NCBI GenBank assembly: GCA_029207755.1
Contig: JARCOQ010000007.1
Coordinates: 39,079,656-39,143,655 of the forward strand
Origin: Chamaea fasciata
Lineage: Eukaryota; Chordata; Aves; Passeriformes; Sylviidae
DNA: 64,000 nucleotides
Reading direction: 5' to 3'
Every line of letters begins with the position of its first letter. Within the stretch, counting starts at the first letter, position 1. The notes beneath the pieces are model-generated. The model was not told the origin of the DNA. It saw only the letters and a list, made by a program, of their open reading frames with translations, and made no database searches. A program made the position numbers and the translations under genes. Shown in pieces: positions 27,984 through 36,464 of this stretch.

Positions 27984-28110
27984 GATTTTGGCGCCCAACG
28001 TGGGGCTTGAGGGCACTGAGAAAAGAAAAGGGAAGAGAAATAGCAGTTCTTAACTAACCTAGTACTTTCTTTTGTGTGCGTTGGATATAAAAACCTCATT
28101 AGGCTGCATC
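27984..28110 (+). promoter_or_regulatory. primer binding site and gag leader
   Basis: Five bases after the LTR, 27989-28006 read TGGCGCCCAACGTGGGGC. This is complementary to the 3' end of tRNA-Lys1,2, the same primer class used by several beta- and lentivirus-like elements. The rest of the leader is purine-rich, then T-rich, to the gag ATG at 28111. No env gene exists, so no splice donor is required; none was called. Packaging signals cannot be recognised by eye. Confidence 0.88.
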
Positions 28111-29901
28111 ATGTGGTCTAACTTAGCCTGGTTTGGGTGGCATGTGGTTGTGGCTGTATTCCTTCCATTTGCAGGCCCTTATCTAAACATGGGCCCTATA
28201 ACTAAGGCTACTGTGACTGTCATCCAGTTTATTTTATGGCTTAATAAGGTGAAGAACTCATGGATTTTTAATTTCCTCTGGAAGGCAGGCACATGGATTC
28301 AGGGCTATCGTACACTAACTGTGTGTTTTTGGAGTTACTTTAACAATGGTACCTACTGTGAGGAAATGACACCGGGGGAAGTTTCTTTTTCCCAACCCTT
28401 TACCCATCTCTTTGGGTCTGCCCCACCAGTTTTTGAAGGGTTTAAATCCTCTCTGAATGCTAATGATATCATACAATGGCTGGTGCTGCTAATATGCGTA
28501 TTCTGTTTAGCATTCAGAGATAAGGGAAGATTGACCTGGATAACCACCCTGATACCTAGCCCACAGAATAGGGATGATACCCCAGAGCCTGACTCTGCCC
28601 CACAGCCTGCCTCAGAAAGGACCCACCCGGATTGGGTTGAGGTTCTGGTAAAAGAGATACATGAGATGGGCCAGATGCTGAGGGAGTACATTTCCCCAGC
28701 TCATGAAAAACCCTCCCCCTGCCCCGAGAAGGCAGAGACTGATAGTGCAGCAGTGGAACCCACAGATGTTACAACTGTCCAGGTTCCAGCTGAACCACAA
28801 GGGCAGCCACAGCCAGCAGCAGTCGCCCCTGTGGAAACAAGGAAGTGTAAAGTGAAATCGTCAGATCCTGATATTAAGGGTAAGAAAGGAGGGTCCTCAC
28901 AGTCCACAGAAGAGCCACAGGTTGAGATCATCACTGAGTCCCTGACATATGAAAGTCTACGTAATCTGCAAAAAGATATTGCACGACGAGGACGTGAGGC
29001 TTATACAGCCTGGCTACTTCGAGTCTGGGACCTTATGGGTACAGGTGTGCAACTGGATAGTGCTGAAGCAAGGAATTTGGGACCCTTGACCCAGGACTCA
29101 GGTATAAATCAGGTATTTGTAAGAGAGCAAAGGCCCCTTCCCCTTTGGGAACGACTTCTAATGAGTGTGAGAGAGAGATTTGTCCACAAAGACAGAATGC
29201 AAGAGCACAACAATAGAATGCGATGGAAGACCCTTGAGGAAGGAATCCAACAGTTGAGAGAAGTGGCAGTATTGGAAGTACTTTTTGGGAGGACCGGACA
29301 GCATGATAATGACCCCGACAAGGTTAAATGCACAGGGCACATGTTGTGGAATCTGGCAACTCATGGACCATCCCAATACGCCACATTCATCGCAACAATT
29401 AATGCCGAGGATAACCGAGAGACAGTGGGTTCTGTTGCCAACAAGCTCAGAAATTATGAAAGTATGATCAGTGGCCCAATGCAGGCTCATGTCTCTGCGG
29501 TGGTGAAGGAACTCAAAGAGGAGAGGAGGGAAATGAGAGAGGAGATGAGAAGGAACAGTTCCCATGTAGCACCGGTGCCAGTCACAGGCCCCAGAATCAG
29601 AGCCCAACATTCCCCAGCGAGAGAGAGAGGGTACACCCCTCGAGCTGACCTGTGGTTTTATCTGCGGGACCATGGGGAGGACATGGGAGCGTGGCATGGG
29701 AAACCTACTTCTGTCCTGGCAGCACGGGTACGTGAGCTCAAGGAGAGAAACGCTAACAGAGGGAGTTCCACTAGAATGAAGGTAGCCTCAGCCTCCCATG
29801 AGCAAGCTGCCAGGTATTACGGAGGTGGGAATGCTGTGTCAGATTCCCTCGAAGGAACCTCTACCATGTACGTCCAAGAAGGGAATAATAACCAGTGCTA
29901 G
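28111..29901 (+). CDS. gag: Gag polyprotein, ERV-L/Fv1-type capsid with hydrophobic N-terminus
   Basis: Structural polyprotein of 596 residues. I chose the ATG at 28111 (A at -3); the frame is open a further 13 codons upstream without an ATG. Residues 5-25, about 33-44 and 120-135 are strongly hydrophobic. The last is a clear membrane-span candidate (IIQWLVLLICVFCLAF) followed by a basic patch, and N79-G-T is a glycosylation sequon between the segments. Residues about 145-285 are a proline- and glutamate-rich linker. The capsid-like region (about 285-475) contains WLLRVWD at 301-307, then NLGPLTQDS, QLREVAVLEVLFG from 381 and VGSVANKL from 439, all resembling ERV-L Gag and Fv1. A charged helix follows. 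I see no CCHC zinc knuckle and no PPxY or P(S/T)AP late motif. It ends in TAG, with pol continuing in the same frame. Confidence 0.92.
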   Translation: MWSNLAWFGWHVVVAVFLPFAGPYLNMGPITKATVTVIQFILWLNKVKNSWIFNFLWKAGTWIQGYRTLTVCFWSYFNNGTYCEEMTPGEVSFSQPFTHLFGSAPPVFEGFKSSLNANDIIQWLVLLICVFCLAFRDKGRLTWITTLIPSPQNRDDTPEPDSAPQPASERTHPDWVEVLVKEIHEMGQMLREYISPAHEKPSPCPEKAETDSAAVEPTDVTTVQVPAEPQGQPQPAAVAPVETRKCKVKSSDPDIKGKKGGSSQSTEEPQVEIITESLTYESLRNLQKDIARRGREAYTAWLLRVWDLMGTGVQLDSAEARNLGPLTQDSGINQVFVREQRPLPLWERLLMSVRERFVHKDRMQEHNNRMRWKTLEEGIQQLREVAVLEVLFGRTGQHDNDPDKVKCTGHMLWNLATHGPSQYATFIATINAEDNRETVGSVANKLRNYESMISGPMQAHVSAVVKELKEERREMREEMRRNSSHVAPVPVTGPRIRAQHSPARERGYTPRADLWFYLRDHGEDMGAWHGKPTSVLAARVRELKERNANRGSSTRMKVASASHEQAARYYGGGNAVSDSLEGTSTMYVQEGNNNQC

Positions 29902-29976
29902 AGGGGCCCTGCCTCTAGCCAGGAAGAGGCACGGGAAAATCGGGTTTTTTGGACTGTGTGGATTCGATGGCCTGGC
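29897..29976 (+). promoter_or_regulatory. gag-pol stop-codon readthrough signal with candidate pseudoknot
   Basis: The gag TAG (29899-29901) is the only stop between gag and pol, which share a frame. Nine bases later GCCTCT (29911-29916) can pair with AGAGGC (29925-29930) as a 6-bp stem. Within its loop, GCCAGG (29918-29923) can pair with CCTGGC (29971-29976), giving an H-type pseudoknot with a 1-nt first loop and a 40-nt second loop. Gammaretroviral amber readthrough uses a pseudoknot about 8 nt after UAG, so spacing and topology are similar. A competing 8-bp hairpin, GCTAGAGG (29897-29904) with CCTCTAGC (29912-29919), would bury the stop codon itself. The structure is predicted by hand; function is inference. 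Confidence 0.7.
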
Positions 29977-32900
29977 ACATCAGAACCACAAAAATATGAA
30001 GCTTTAGTAGATACTGGGTCGCAGTGTACTCTAATGCCATCAGGACATGTGGGGGCAGAACCGATTTCCATTGCCGGGGTGACGGGGGGATCACAGGAAC
30101 TGACTCTGGTTGAAGCCGAGGTGAGCCTGACCGGGAAGGAGTGGCAGAAACTTCCGATTGTGACCGGCCCAGAGGCTCCATGTATTCTGGGCATAGACTT
30201 CCTCAGGAATGGATATTATAAAGACCCCAAAGGACTCAGATGGGCTTTTGGAATAGCTGCTGTGGAGACAGAGAACATTAAGCAGTTGAACACCTTGCCG
30301 GGACTATCAGAGAACCCATCTGCAGTGGGACTCCTGAAGGTAGAAGAACAACAAGTACCTGTTGCCACCTCGACAGTGCACCGTCGGCAGTATCGGACAA
30401 ATCGGGACGCCGTGATCCCCATCCACAAGATGATCCGTGAGCTGGAGAGCCAACGGGTGGTCAGCAAAACCCACTCACCCTTCAACAGCCCCATCTGGCC
30501 TGTGCGCAAGTCTGATGGAGAATGGAGACTGACTGTGGACTATCGTGCATTGAATGAAGTGACTCCACCGCTGAGCGCTGCTGTGCCAGACATGCTGGAA
30601 CTTCAGTACGAGCTGGAGTCCAAGGCAGCGAGGTGGTATGCCACTATTGACATTGCCAATGCATTTTTCTCCATTCCTCTGGCTGCAGAATGCAGGCCTC
30701 AGTTTGCTTTCACCTGGAGGGGCGTGCAGTACACCTGGAACCGACTGCCCCAGGGGTGGAAACACAGCCCCACCATCTGCCATGGGCTGATCCAGGCTGC
30801 ACTGGAGAAAGGTGAGGCTCCGGAACATCTACAGTACATTGATGACATCATTGTGTGGGGAAAGACTGCAGCTGAAGTGTTCGAGAAAGGAGAGAGGATC
30901 ATCCAGATTTTGCTGAAAGCCGGGTTTGCCATCAAGAAGAGCAAAGTCAAGGGACCTGCCAGAGAGATCCAGTTCCTGGGAGTAAAGTGGCAAGATGGAC
31001 GGCGGCAGATCCCCACTGAGGTCATTGATAAGATCACAGCAATGTCTCCACCGACCAGCAAAAAGGAAACACAAGCTTTCCTAGGAGCCATAGGTTTTTG
31101 GAGGATGCACATTCCTGAATACAGTCAAATCGTGAGCCCTCTCTACCTGGTTACCCGCAAGAAAAACAATTTCCACTGGGGCCCTGAACAGCAACAAGCC
31201 TTTGCCCAGATCAAGCAGGAGATTGCTCATGCAGTAGCCCTTGGCCCAGTCAGGACGGGACCAGATGTGAAGAATGTGCTTTATTCTGCAGCCGGGAACA
31301 ACGGTTTGTCCTGGAGCCTTTGGCAGAAGGTGCCAGGGGAGACCCGAGGCCGACCACTGGGATTCTGGAGTCGAAGTTACAGAGGATCTGAAGCCAACTA
31401 CACTCCCACAGAGAAGGAGATCTTGGCCGCCTATGAAGGAGTTCAAGCCGCCTCAGAAGTGATTGGCACAGAAGCACAACTCCTCTTGGCACCCCGACTA
31501 CCAGTGCTGGGGTGGATGTTTAAAGGAAAGGCTCCCTCCACGCACCATGCCACCGATGCCACATGGAGCAAATGGACTGCCCTCATCACACAGCGTGCCC
31601 GTATTGGAAACCCAAATCGCCCTGGGATTTTGGAGATAATTACAAACTGGCCGGAAGGAGAAAACTTCGGTTTCACGGACGAAGAGGAGCAGGTACAAGT
31701 GACACGAGCTGAAGAAGCTCCTCCATACAACCAACTGCCAGCAGAAGAAACACACTACGCTCTCTTCACTGACGGTTCCTGTCGCATCGTGGGAATGAAC
31801 CGTAAGTGGAAAGCAGCCGTATGGAGCCCCACACGACAGGTTGCAGAAGCCACTGAAGGAGAAGGGGGATCAAGTCAGCTTGCTGAACTCAAAGCTGTTC
31901 AATTAGCCCTTGACATTGCTGAAAGAGAGAAGTGGCCAAAGCTCTACCTCTACACTGATTCGTGGATGGTAGCCAATGCTCTGTGGGGCTGGCTGGAGAG
32001 GTGGAAAAAGGCCAACTGGCAGCGTAGAGGAAAACCAATCTGGGCTGCTGATGAATGGAAGGACGTTGCCACTCGTGTAGAGAAGCTGCCTGTGAAAGTC
32101 CGCCATGTAGATGCCCATGTTCCCAAGAGTCGGGCTAATGAGGAACACCAAAACAACAAGCAGGTAGATCAGGCTGCCAAGATAGAAGTGTCAAAGATAG
32201 ATTTAGATTGGCAACACAAGGGAGAGTTGTTCCTAGCCCGATGGGCCCATGATGCCTCGGGTCATCAGGGCAGAGATGCCACCTATAAGTGGGCCCGAGA
32301 CCGAGGGGTGGATTTAACCATGGACAGTATTTCTCAGGTTATCCATGACTGTGAGACATGTGCTGCAATCAAGCAAGCCAAGCGGGTGAAGCCCTTATGG
32401 TATGGTGGGCGGTGGTCCAAATATAAATATGGGGAAGCCTGGCAGATTGACTACATCACCCTTCCCCAAACCCGCCAGGGCAAGCGTTATGTGCTAACCA
32501 TAGTGGAAGCCACCACTGGATGGTTGGAGACCTACCCTGTGCCTCATGCTACTGCCCGGAACACCATCCTGGGCCTGGAAAAACAAGTCCTGTGGAGACA
32601 TGGCACCCCTGAGAGAATCGAGTCGGACAATGGGACTCATTTCAGGAATAGTCTTATAAGCACCTGGGCTAGAGAACATGGCATTGAGTGGGTGTACCAT
32701 ATTCCTTATCATGCACCAGCGGCCGGGAAAGTTGAACGGTGCAATGGCCTGCTTAAAACTACCTTGAAAGCACTGGGTGGGGGAACCTTTAAGAATTGGG
32801 ATACTAATTTAGCAAAGGCCACCTGGTTGGTGAACACTCGAGGTTCCACCAACCGAGCAGGTCCTGCCCAATCTGAGCCCTTGCAAAAGACAGACGGAGA

Positions 32901-33084
32901 TAAGGTTCCAGTGGTACACATGAGAGGTATGCTGGGAAAAACTGTTTGGATTAATCCTGCCTCCAGCAAAGACAATCCCATCCGTGGGGTTGTCTTCGCT
33001 CAGGGACCAGGTTGCACCTGGTGGGTGATGCAAAAGGATGGAGAGACCCGATGCATACCTCAAGGGGACCTTGTTTTGGGGTGA
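29902..33084 (+). CDS. pol: Pol: protease, reverse transcriptase, RNase H, integrase (made by readthrough of gag TAG)
   Basis: An open frame of 1060 codons directly after the gag TAG and in the same frame. No ATG near its start would supply the protease, so expression as Gag-Pol by amber suppression is the natural reading. Domains in order, counted from 29902: aspartic protease with D37-T-G and LGIDFL at about 96-101. Reverse transcriptase with TVDYRALN, LPQGWKHSP and the catalytic YIDD at 312-315. RNase H with D624, E662, D686 and D756. Integrase with a zinc-binding H783/H788/C817/C820 and the D850, D909, E945 triad at the classical D,D-35-E spacing, then a basic C-terminal domain. No dUTPase or env follows. 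No frameshift or missing catalytic residue was found, so the enzymes look competent. RT is nearest ERV-L (class III) by motif style. Confidence 0.95.
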   Translation, partial: RGPASSQEEARENRVFWTVWIRWPGTSEPQKYEALVDTGSQCTLMPSGHVGAEPISIAGVTGGSQELTLVEAEVSLTGKEWQKLPIVTGPEAPCILGIDFLRNGYYKDPKGLRWAFGIAAVETENIKQLNTLPGLSENPSAVGLLKVEEQQVPVATSTVHRRQYRTNRDAVIPIHKMIRELESQRVVSKTHSPFNSPIWPVRKSDGEWRLTVDYRALNEVTPPLSAAVPDMLELQYELESKAARWYATIDIANAFFSIPLAAECRPQFAFTWRGVQYTWNRLPQGWKHSPTICHGLIQAALEKGEAPEHLQYIDDIIVWGKTAAEVFEKGERIIQILLKAGFAIKKSKVKGPAREIQFLGVKWQDGRRQIPTEVIDKITAMSPPTSKKETQAFLGAIGFWRMHIPEYSQIVSPLYLVTRKKNNFHWGPEQQQAFAQIKQEIAHAVALGPVRTGPDVKNVLYSAAGNNGLSWSLWQKVPGETRGRPLGFWSRSYRGSEANYTPTEKEILAAYEGVQAASEVIGTEAQLLLAPRLPVLGWMFKGKAPSTHHATDATWSKWTALITQRARIGNPNRPGILEIITNWPEGENFGFTDEEEQVQVTRAEEAPPYNQLPAEETHYALFTDGSCRIVGMNRKWKAAVWSPTRQVAEATEGEGGSSQLAELKAVQLALDIAEREKWPKLYLYTDSWMVANALWGWLERWKKANWQRRGKPIWAADEWKDVATRVEKLPVKVRHVDAHVPKSRANEEHQNNKQVDQAAKIEVSKIDLDWQHKGELFLARWAHDASGHQGRDATYKWARDRGVDLTMDSISQVIHDCETCAAIKQAKRVKPLWYGGRWSKYKYGEAWQIDYITLPQTRQGKRYVLTIVEATTGWLETYPVPHATARNTILGLEKQVLWRHGTPERIESDNGTHFRNSLISTWAREHGIEWVYHIPYHAPAAGKVERCNGLLKTTLKALGGGTFKNWDTNLAKATWLVNTRGSTNRAGPAQSEPLQKTDGDKVPVVHMRGMLGKTVWINPASSKDNPIRGVVFAQGPGCTWWVMQKDGETRCIPQGDLVLG

Positions 33085-33195
33085 ACTATCCATGACAATG
33101 TGGCTGCATCCATATTTGCATATATATATATGTATTTTTAATAGTTAAAACTCAATGTAATATGTTTGTATGGGAAAAAAATTCGGGGTGGATAA
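33085..33195 (+). other. short 3' untranslated spacer with candidate polypurine tract
   Basis: Between the pol stop and the 3' LTR are 111 bases with no env. They hold a short alternating AT run (about 33119-33132) and then GGGAAAAAAA at 33172-33181, the best polypurine candidate. It is separated from the LTR by TTCGGGGTGGATAA, so the primer for plus-strand DNA is either this tract with an offset or the purine-rich GGGGTGGATAA that touches the LTR. Confidence 0.5.
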
Positions 33196-33839
33196 TGTTG
33201 GGGGTTGGGTTTGTTCCTTCTTTCTCTGGGGAATTTTTTCCCCACGGGTTGCCAAGGGGACCGGGTGTTGGATACTTGAGAGTGCTTGGCTGAAACAAAG
33301 AGATGGACAAAAGGTGGAAGGGGGAGATAACGCAGGTAAAAGACACAGCTTGAGGCAGCTGCGTGCTTTTCTGCTTCCGGCGTTCGGGAGACGCGTGTCG
33401 GCCGCTCCTCGAGGATCTCAGCCGCCGTTTTTTCTGCCTCGCCGTCGAGCTGCTTCGGCGCTGCTCCTCTTGCTGCAGCGTGACCCTGCACTCCCTGCGC
33501 TGCCGGGACATCCTGCCCCTGCCTGCCGGGACACCCTGCCATCCCAGCTACCAGCCCGGGACTTTTCCACTGTTCCAGCTTGGTGCTCTGAGGATCCTGC
33601 AGGGACACCGAAACCAAACTGCTCTGGGTTTTGTGAAACAAAGCCCTCAAGGTTCTTGATACTGTTGTCGTTTGTCATTAATGCTGTAGTTGTTTGGTGG
33701 GGGGGGGAGTTTTTTTTGTGTTTGTTTGCTTTGTATTACATACTAGTAAAGAACTGCTATTCCTATTTCCCAAATCTTTGCCAAAGAGCCTCTGATTGTA
33801 ATTTTACCTAGCAGATACCTGTCTTCCTAAACCAAGACA
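33196..33839 (+). repeat. 3' LTR of the intact ERV
   Basis: Same 644-bp sequence as 27340-27983, with no mismatch found by eye. It carries the matching AGTAAA at 33745-33750 and the inverted repeat at 33228-33243. A + frame starting upstream of it at 33170 and several antisense frames run through the LTR; they duplicate those in the 5' copy and are treated as incidental. Confidence 0.95.
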
Positions 33840-33844
33840 AGGTG
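33840..33844. repeat. target-site duplication, right copy (AGGTG)
   Basis: AGGTG directly follows the 3' LTR and matches 27335-27339. Confidence 0.85.
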
Positions 33845-35130
33845 GTACTGGAAGATAGGCTTCCATCAAAGCTACAAGCAACTACTTTCTGCTTAAATGA
33901 ACAACCTCACTTTTATATTAGTTATTGAATGCTCGACACAACAGTAGATCAGCTGACATATCATCATTAACCTAAAAGCTGTGTCCTCTTAAAGAAGGAA
34001 ATTACATGTAGTCAGAAAACACAGTAAGAAAAAAAAATTCATAGCAAATCACATATGATGAATAACTGTGTTGTTTAGGCTAACTCATGTACTCCCACTG
34101 ATACATGCTTACCTAAACAGAAAACAATGTACCAAAGAAAGTACAGTACAAGTATCAGTGAAGTTGGGGGCAGAATTGCCAGCCTTTTATTGTCTCTTTT
34201 AAGAGGTAATTAGACACCATATATAGAACTATGACATGAGCAAATACTCATTCTTCCTTCAACCACAGAAATCCTAACATCATTGGCCATCTCCAGGCAA
34301 GTATGAAACACTGAGACATCAGCTGCAAAATAAATTGTTCTTGGAAGATGGATGTTTTCAGAGTTTATCAATTTTAATTATCAGATACACTGCGAGCCAA
34401 ATTTCTGTAAATTCATTATTTTTAAAAGTGAGAGGAAAATGGTTAGCACTAGCAAGTTCTACATTACTTTAGCTGGTCTGGAAATTCATGTAACAATGCA
34501 ACAATGTTGACAGTAAATCTGCCAAAGTAGACCTAATCAACAGTTTCCAGAAAACTGCTGACATAATTTCTAAACTGAAGTACTTAGTGCAGTTTTGTGA
34601 TTACATGAAATGGAGAGATTGGATATTATCTAGTTTGGTTTGTGTAAAGAAATAAAGAAAATTAATTGTTTAGTGTCCCTTACTGTCCAAGTTTCAGCCA
34701 GCACCTTGGTGTCATTCAGTACCATCTCACATCATTGCCAGGGGCATGGGAAAGGGACTCTCTCTGGCTTCTGGTTGAAAAAACAAATGTCAGGATTGTC
34801 CACCACTATTCACCATCTTGGAGTCCTAAGTGAGTATTTCACATGTAAATCACCCTCTCTTTAGTACACTTGTTATTAGTTTCGTTGTCTATTTTCTTAT
34901 CTCATTGCTGTTTCCAGTAAATTGTTCCTTTCTCAACCTCTGATCTTTGCCTTTAGTGCCTCCAATTTTCCTTTCTGGCCACACTCATGGGGTGGGGAGA
35001 GGAGCAGAATGGAGGTGGAGAAAGGGGCAAGCAGCAAACTGTCTAGTTTGGAGTCTTAGTGGGAGAACAAAATTGAGGCAGCAACTTGTGAAATTTCATC
35101 TAGGTACCCTGAGCTTTTTATGTAGATAAA
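33845..35130. other. unannotated AT-rich stretch
   Basis: Host DNA after the provirus. No gene, RNA or repeat family recognised; the open frame at 34640-34864 has no familiar motif. Confidence 0.45.
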
Positions 35131-35176
35131 AAATTCATTCCTGTGATATAGCCAATCAATAATGAATAGTAAACAA
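35131..35176. repeat. 46-bp direct repeat, copy 1
   Basis: Starts AAATTCATTCCTGTGATATA and ends AATAGTAAACAA. It is identical over 46 bp to 36419-36464 in the same orientation. The flanks on both sides of the two copies differ. It is too long for an integration duplication, so a local duplication or template-switch event is more likely. Confidence 0.9.
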
Positions 35177-35510
35177 GTAAAAGAAGGCCTCAGAGCTAAC
35201 TGATCCTCAAAGATAAAGAATCAAGAAAGGCCACTACCCCCATTAACAGAAGTTGCAGCCTGCTGCAACAAATAAGAGAATAAGATAAGAGGATAAGATA
35301 AGGAACAGCCCATGTAGAGACAACAAAGAAAACCGGTTGAGATCAAAACCCCACAAGCTAATATTGTTATTGGACCAATTTCCCATGAGGGGTGGCAAAC
35401 TCAGATTGTAAGGGTATAATTGCCCAGGGTCATATGGCTCAAGCTGTCCCTACCACTGTATCACCCAAATAAATTATCTTATTGTACTTAAAGACTGAGA
35501 TTTTGCTACA
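35142..35510 (+). repeat. LTR-like segment
   Basis: Possible old solo LTR: starts TGTGATATAGCC and ends TTTTGCTACA. It has a CCAAT motif near 35375, a TATA-like GGTATAAT near 35413 and AATAAA at 35468-35473 about 40 bp before the end. No target duplication was found. Its first 35 bp recur at 36430 as part of the 46-bp repeat, so the left boundary is doubtful. Confidence 0.35.
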
Positions 35511-36418
35511 GGATACTTAGGGTAGAGAAGCATCATTAACCATTTGCTTCTTTTAAAGATGAACAGACCTAGTGCAATCATAGTCTTGGCACACATGAAG
35601 AACAAAAATGGCTTAAATTTAAACTGAAAAGTAATTTGGATAACAATAGTTATGTTTGTTCAAACAAATTCAGTCAAATCCTCTTCTATTTTATTCCCTA
35701 TCTCATTTATAAGAGACATTAGAGACTGGATATAAATTATGATGATGCCCCATAAATCCGAAGGGAGTATAAAAAGTGCTTGTTTAAGTGTTAAGAGAGA
35801 CAGTCTGGAAGTCCTGAACAGCTAAAACCTATGTACTTGAGCAGCTTAAAAGTGTTGCCACAAGTCTACAGGATAACGGAGGAAAGAAAAGAAAGCAATT
35901 GCACAGGAGAGTATTGAGAAATGAAACTGTTAATTCTTTTTCATCTAGGTTATAGTTTCCTTCTCTTGCTTTTTCCTGCTTGCTTTACTCTTTCTATCCC
36001 TTCTCCTCCCTTCCTCACTCACTAGTGATTTCATACTCTGTTTGCAAGCTTATTCTGTTTCATCCAACCACTTAGTGTCCATCTGTGTCAAAAGAAGCAA
36101 ATGAAAATGTGAACAGCCCACTCCATGTTCAATGGCAGCACATCTTTGCTGCCAGTGGCCTGGAGTCTCAATCCAGTTTTGTATTGACAGATCATCTATT
36201 AATTCCCACTATTTAAGAGTTCCTTGATTCTAGTACCGCAACACCACAATCACTACCTTCCCTATCCCAAGGCACAAATTAGCCTCATGTTTTGACCACT
36301 AAACCAATCAAGGGAGGAAAACAAAGCTGTAAGGCTGGACTGACCAATCCCACATATCAGCAAGAGCAGTAAATACTGAACAGCAGATGCAGCCAATAAA
36401 CACTCTTCACACAAACTG
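35511..36418. other. spacer inside the 46-bp direct repeats
   Basis: AT-rich sequence with a pyrimidine-rich patch at about 35980-36020. No gene or known repeat recognised. It forms the remainder of the 1242-bp interval between the two repeat copies. Confidence 0.45.
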
Positions 36419-36464
36419 AAATTCATTCCTGTGATATAGCCAATCAATAATGAATAGTAAACAA
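36419..36464. repeat. 46-bp direct repeat, copy 2
   Basis: Identical to 35131-35176; preceded by ACAAACTG and followed by ATTAATGAG, unlike copy 1. Confidence 0.9.

Larger units (their letters stand above)
27340..33839 (+). mobile_element. intact env-less endogenous retrovirus, ERV-L-like
   Basis: A complete 6.5-kb provirus: LTR, primer binding site, gag, pro-pol in one frame, LTR, flanked by AGGTG duplications. The two LTRs are the same length (644 bp) and I found no difference by eye, so insertion was recent. Gag is open for 596 codons from its ATG and Pol for 1060 codons after the single TAG; neither has a frameshift. The capsid resembles the ERV-L/Fv1 lineage and all catalytic residues of protease, RT, RNase H and integrase are visible. 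There is no env: only 111 bp separate the pol stop from the 3' LTR. No dUTPase motif is seen after integrase. The lifestyle is therefore presumably intracellular retrotransposition or spread with help from another virus. Whether it is expressed is unknown. Confidence 0.93.

Noticed and set aside
27989..28006. tRNA-like sequence
   Set aside because: Only the 18-nt complement of a tRNA 3' end is present; it is a primer binding site, not a tRNA gene.
29158..29697. 179-codon antisense frame in gag
   Set aside because: Shadow of gag codon usage; no recognisable domain.
30216..31755. Multiple antisense open frames of 80-137 codons
   Set aside because: Shadows of the pol frame on the opposite strand; no independent motif or start context.
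35131..36464. Direct repeats as LTRs of a small element
   Set aside because: Only 46 bp long, lack promoter and polyadenylation signals within the shared part, and no primer binding site follows copy 1.
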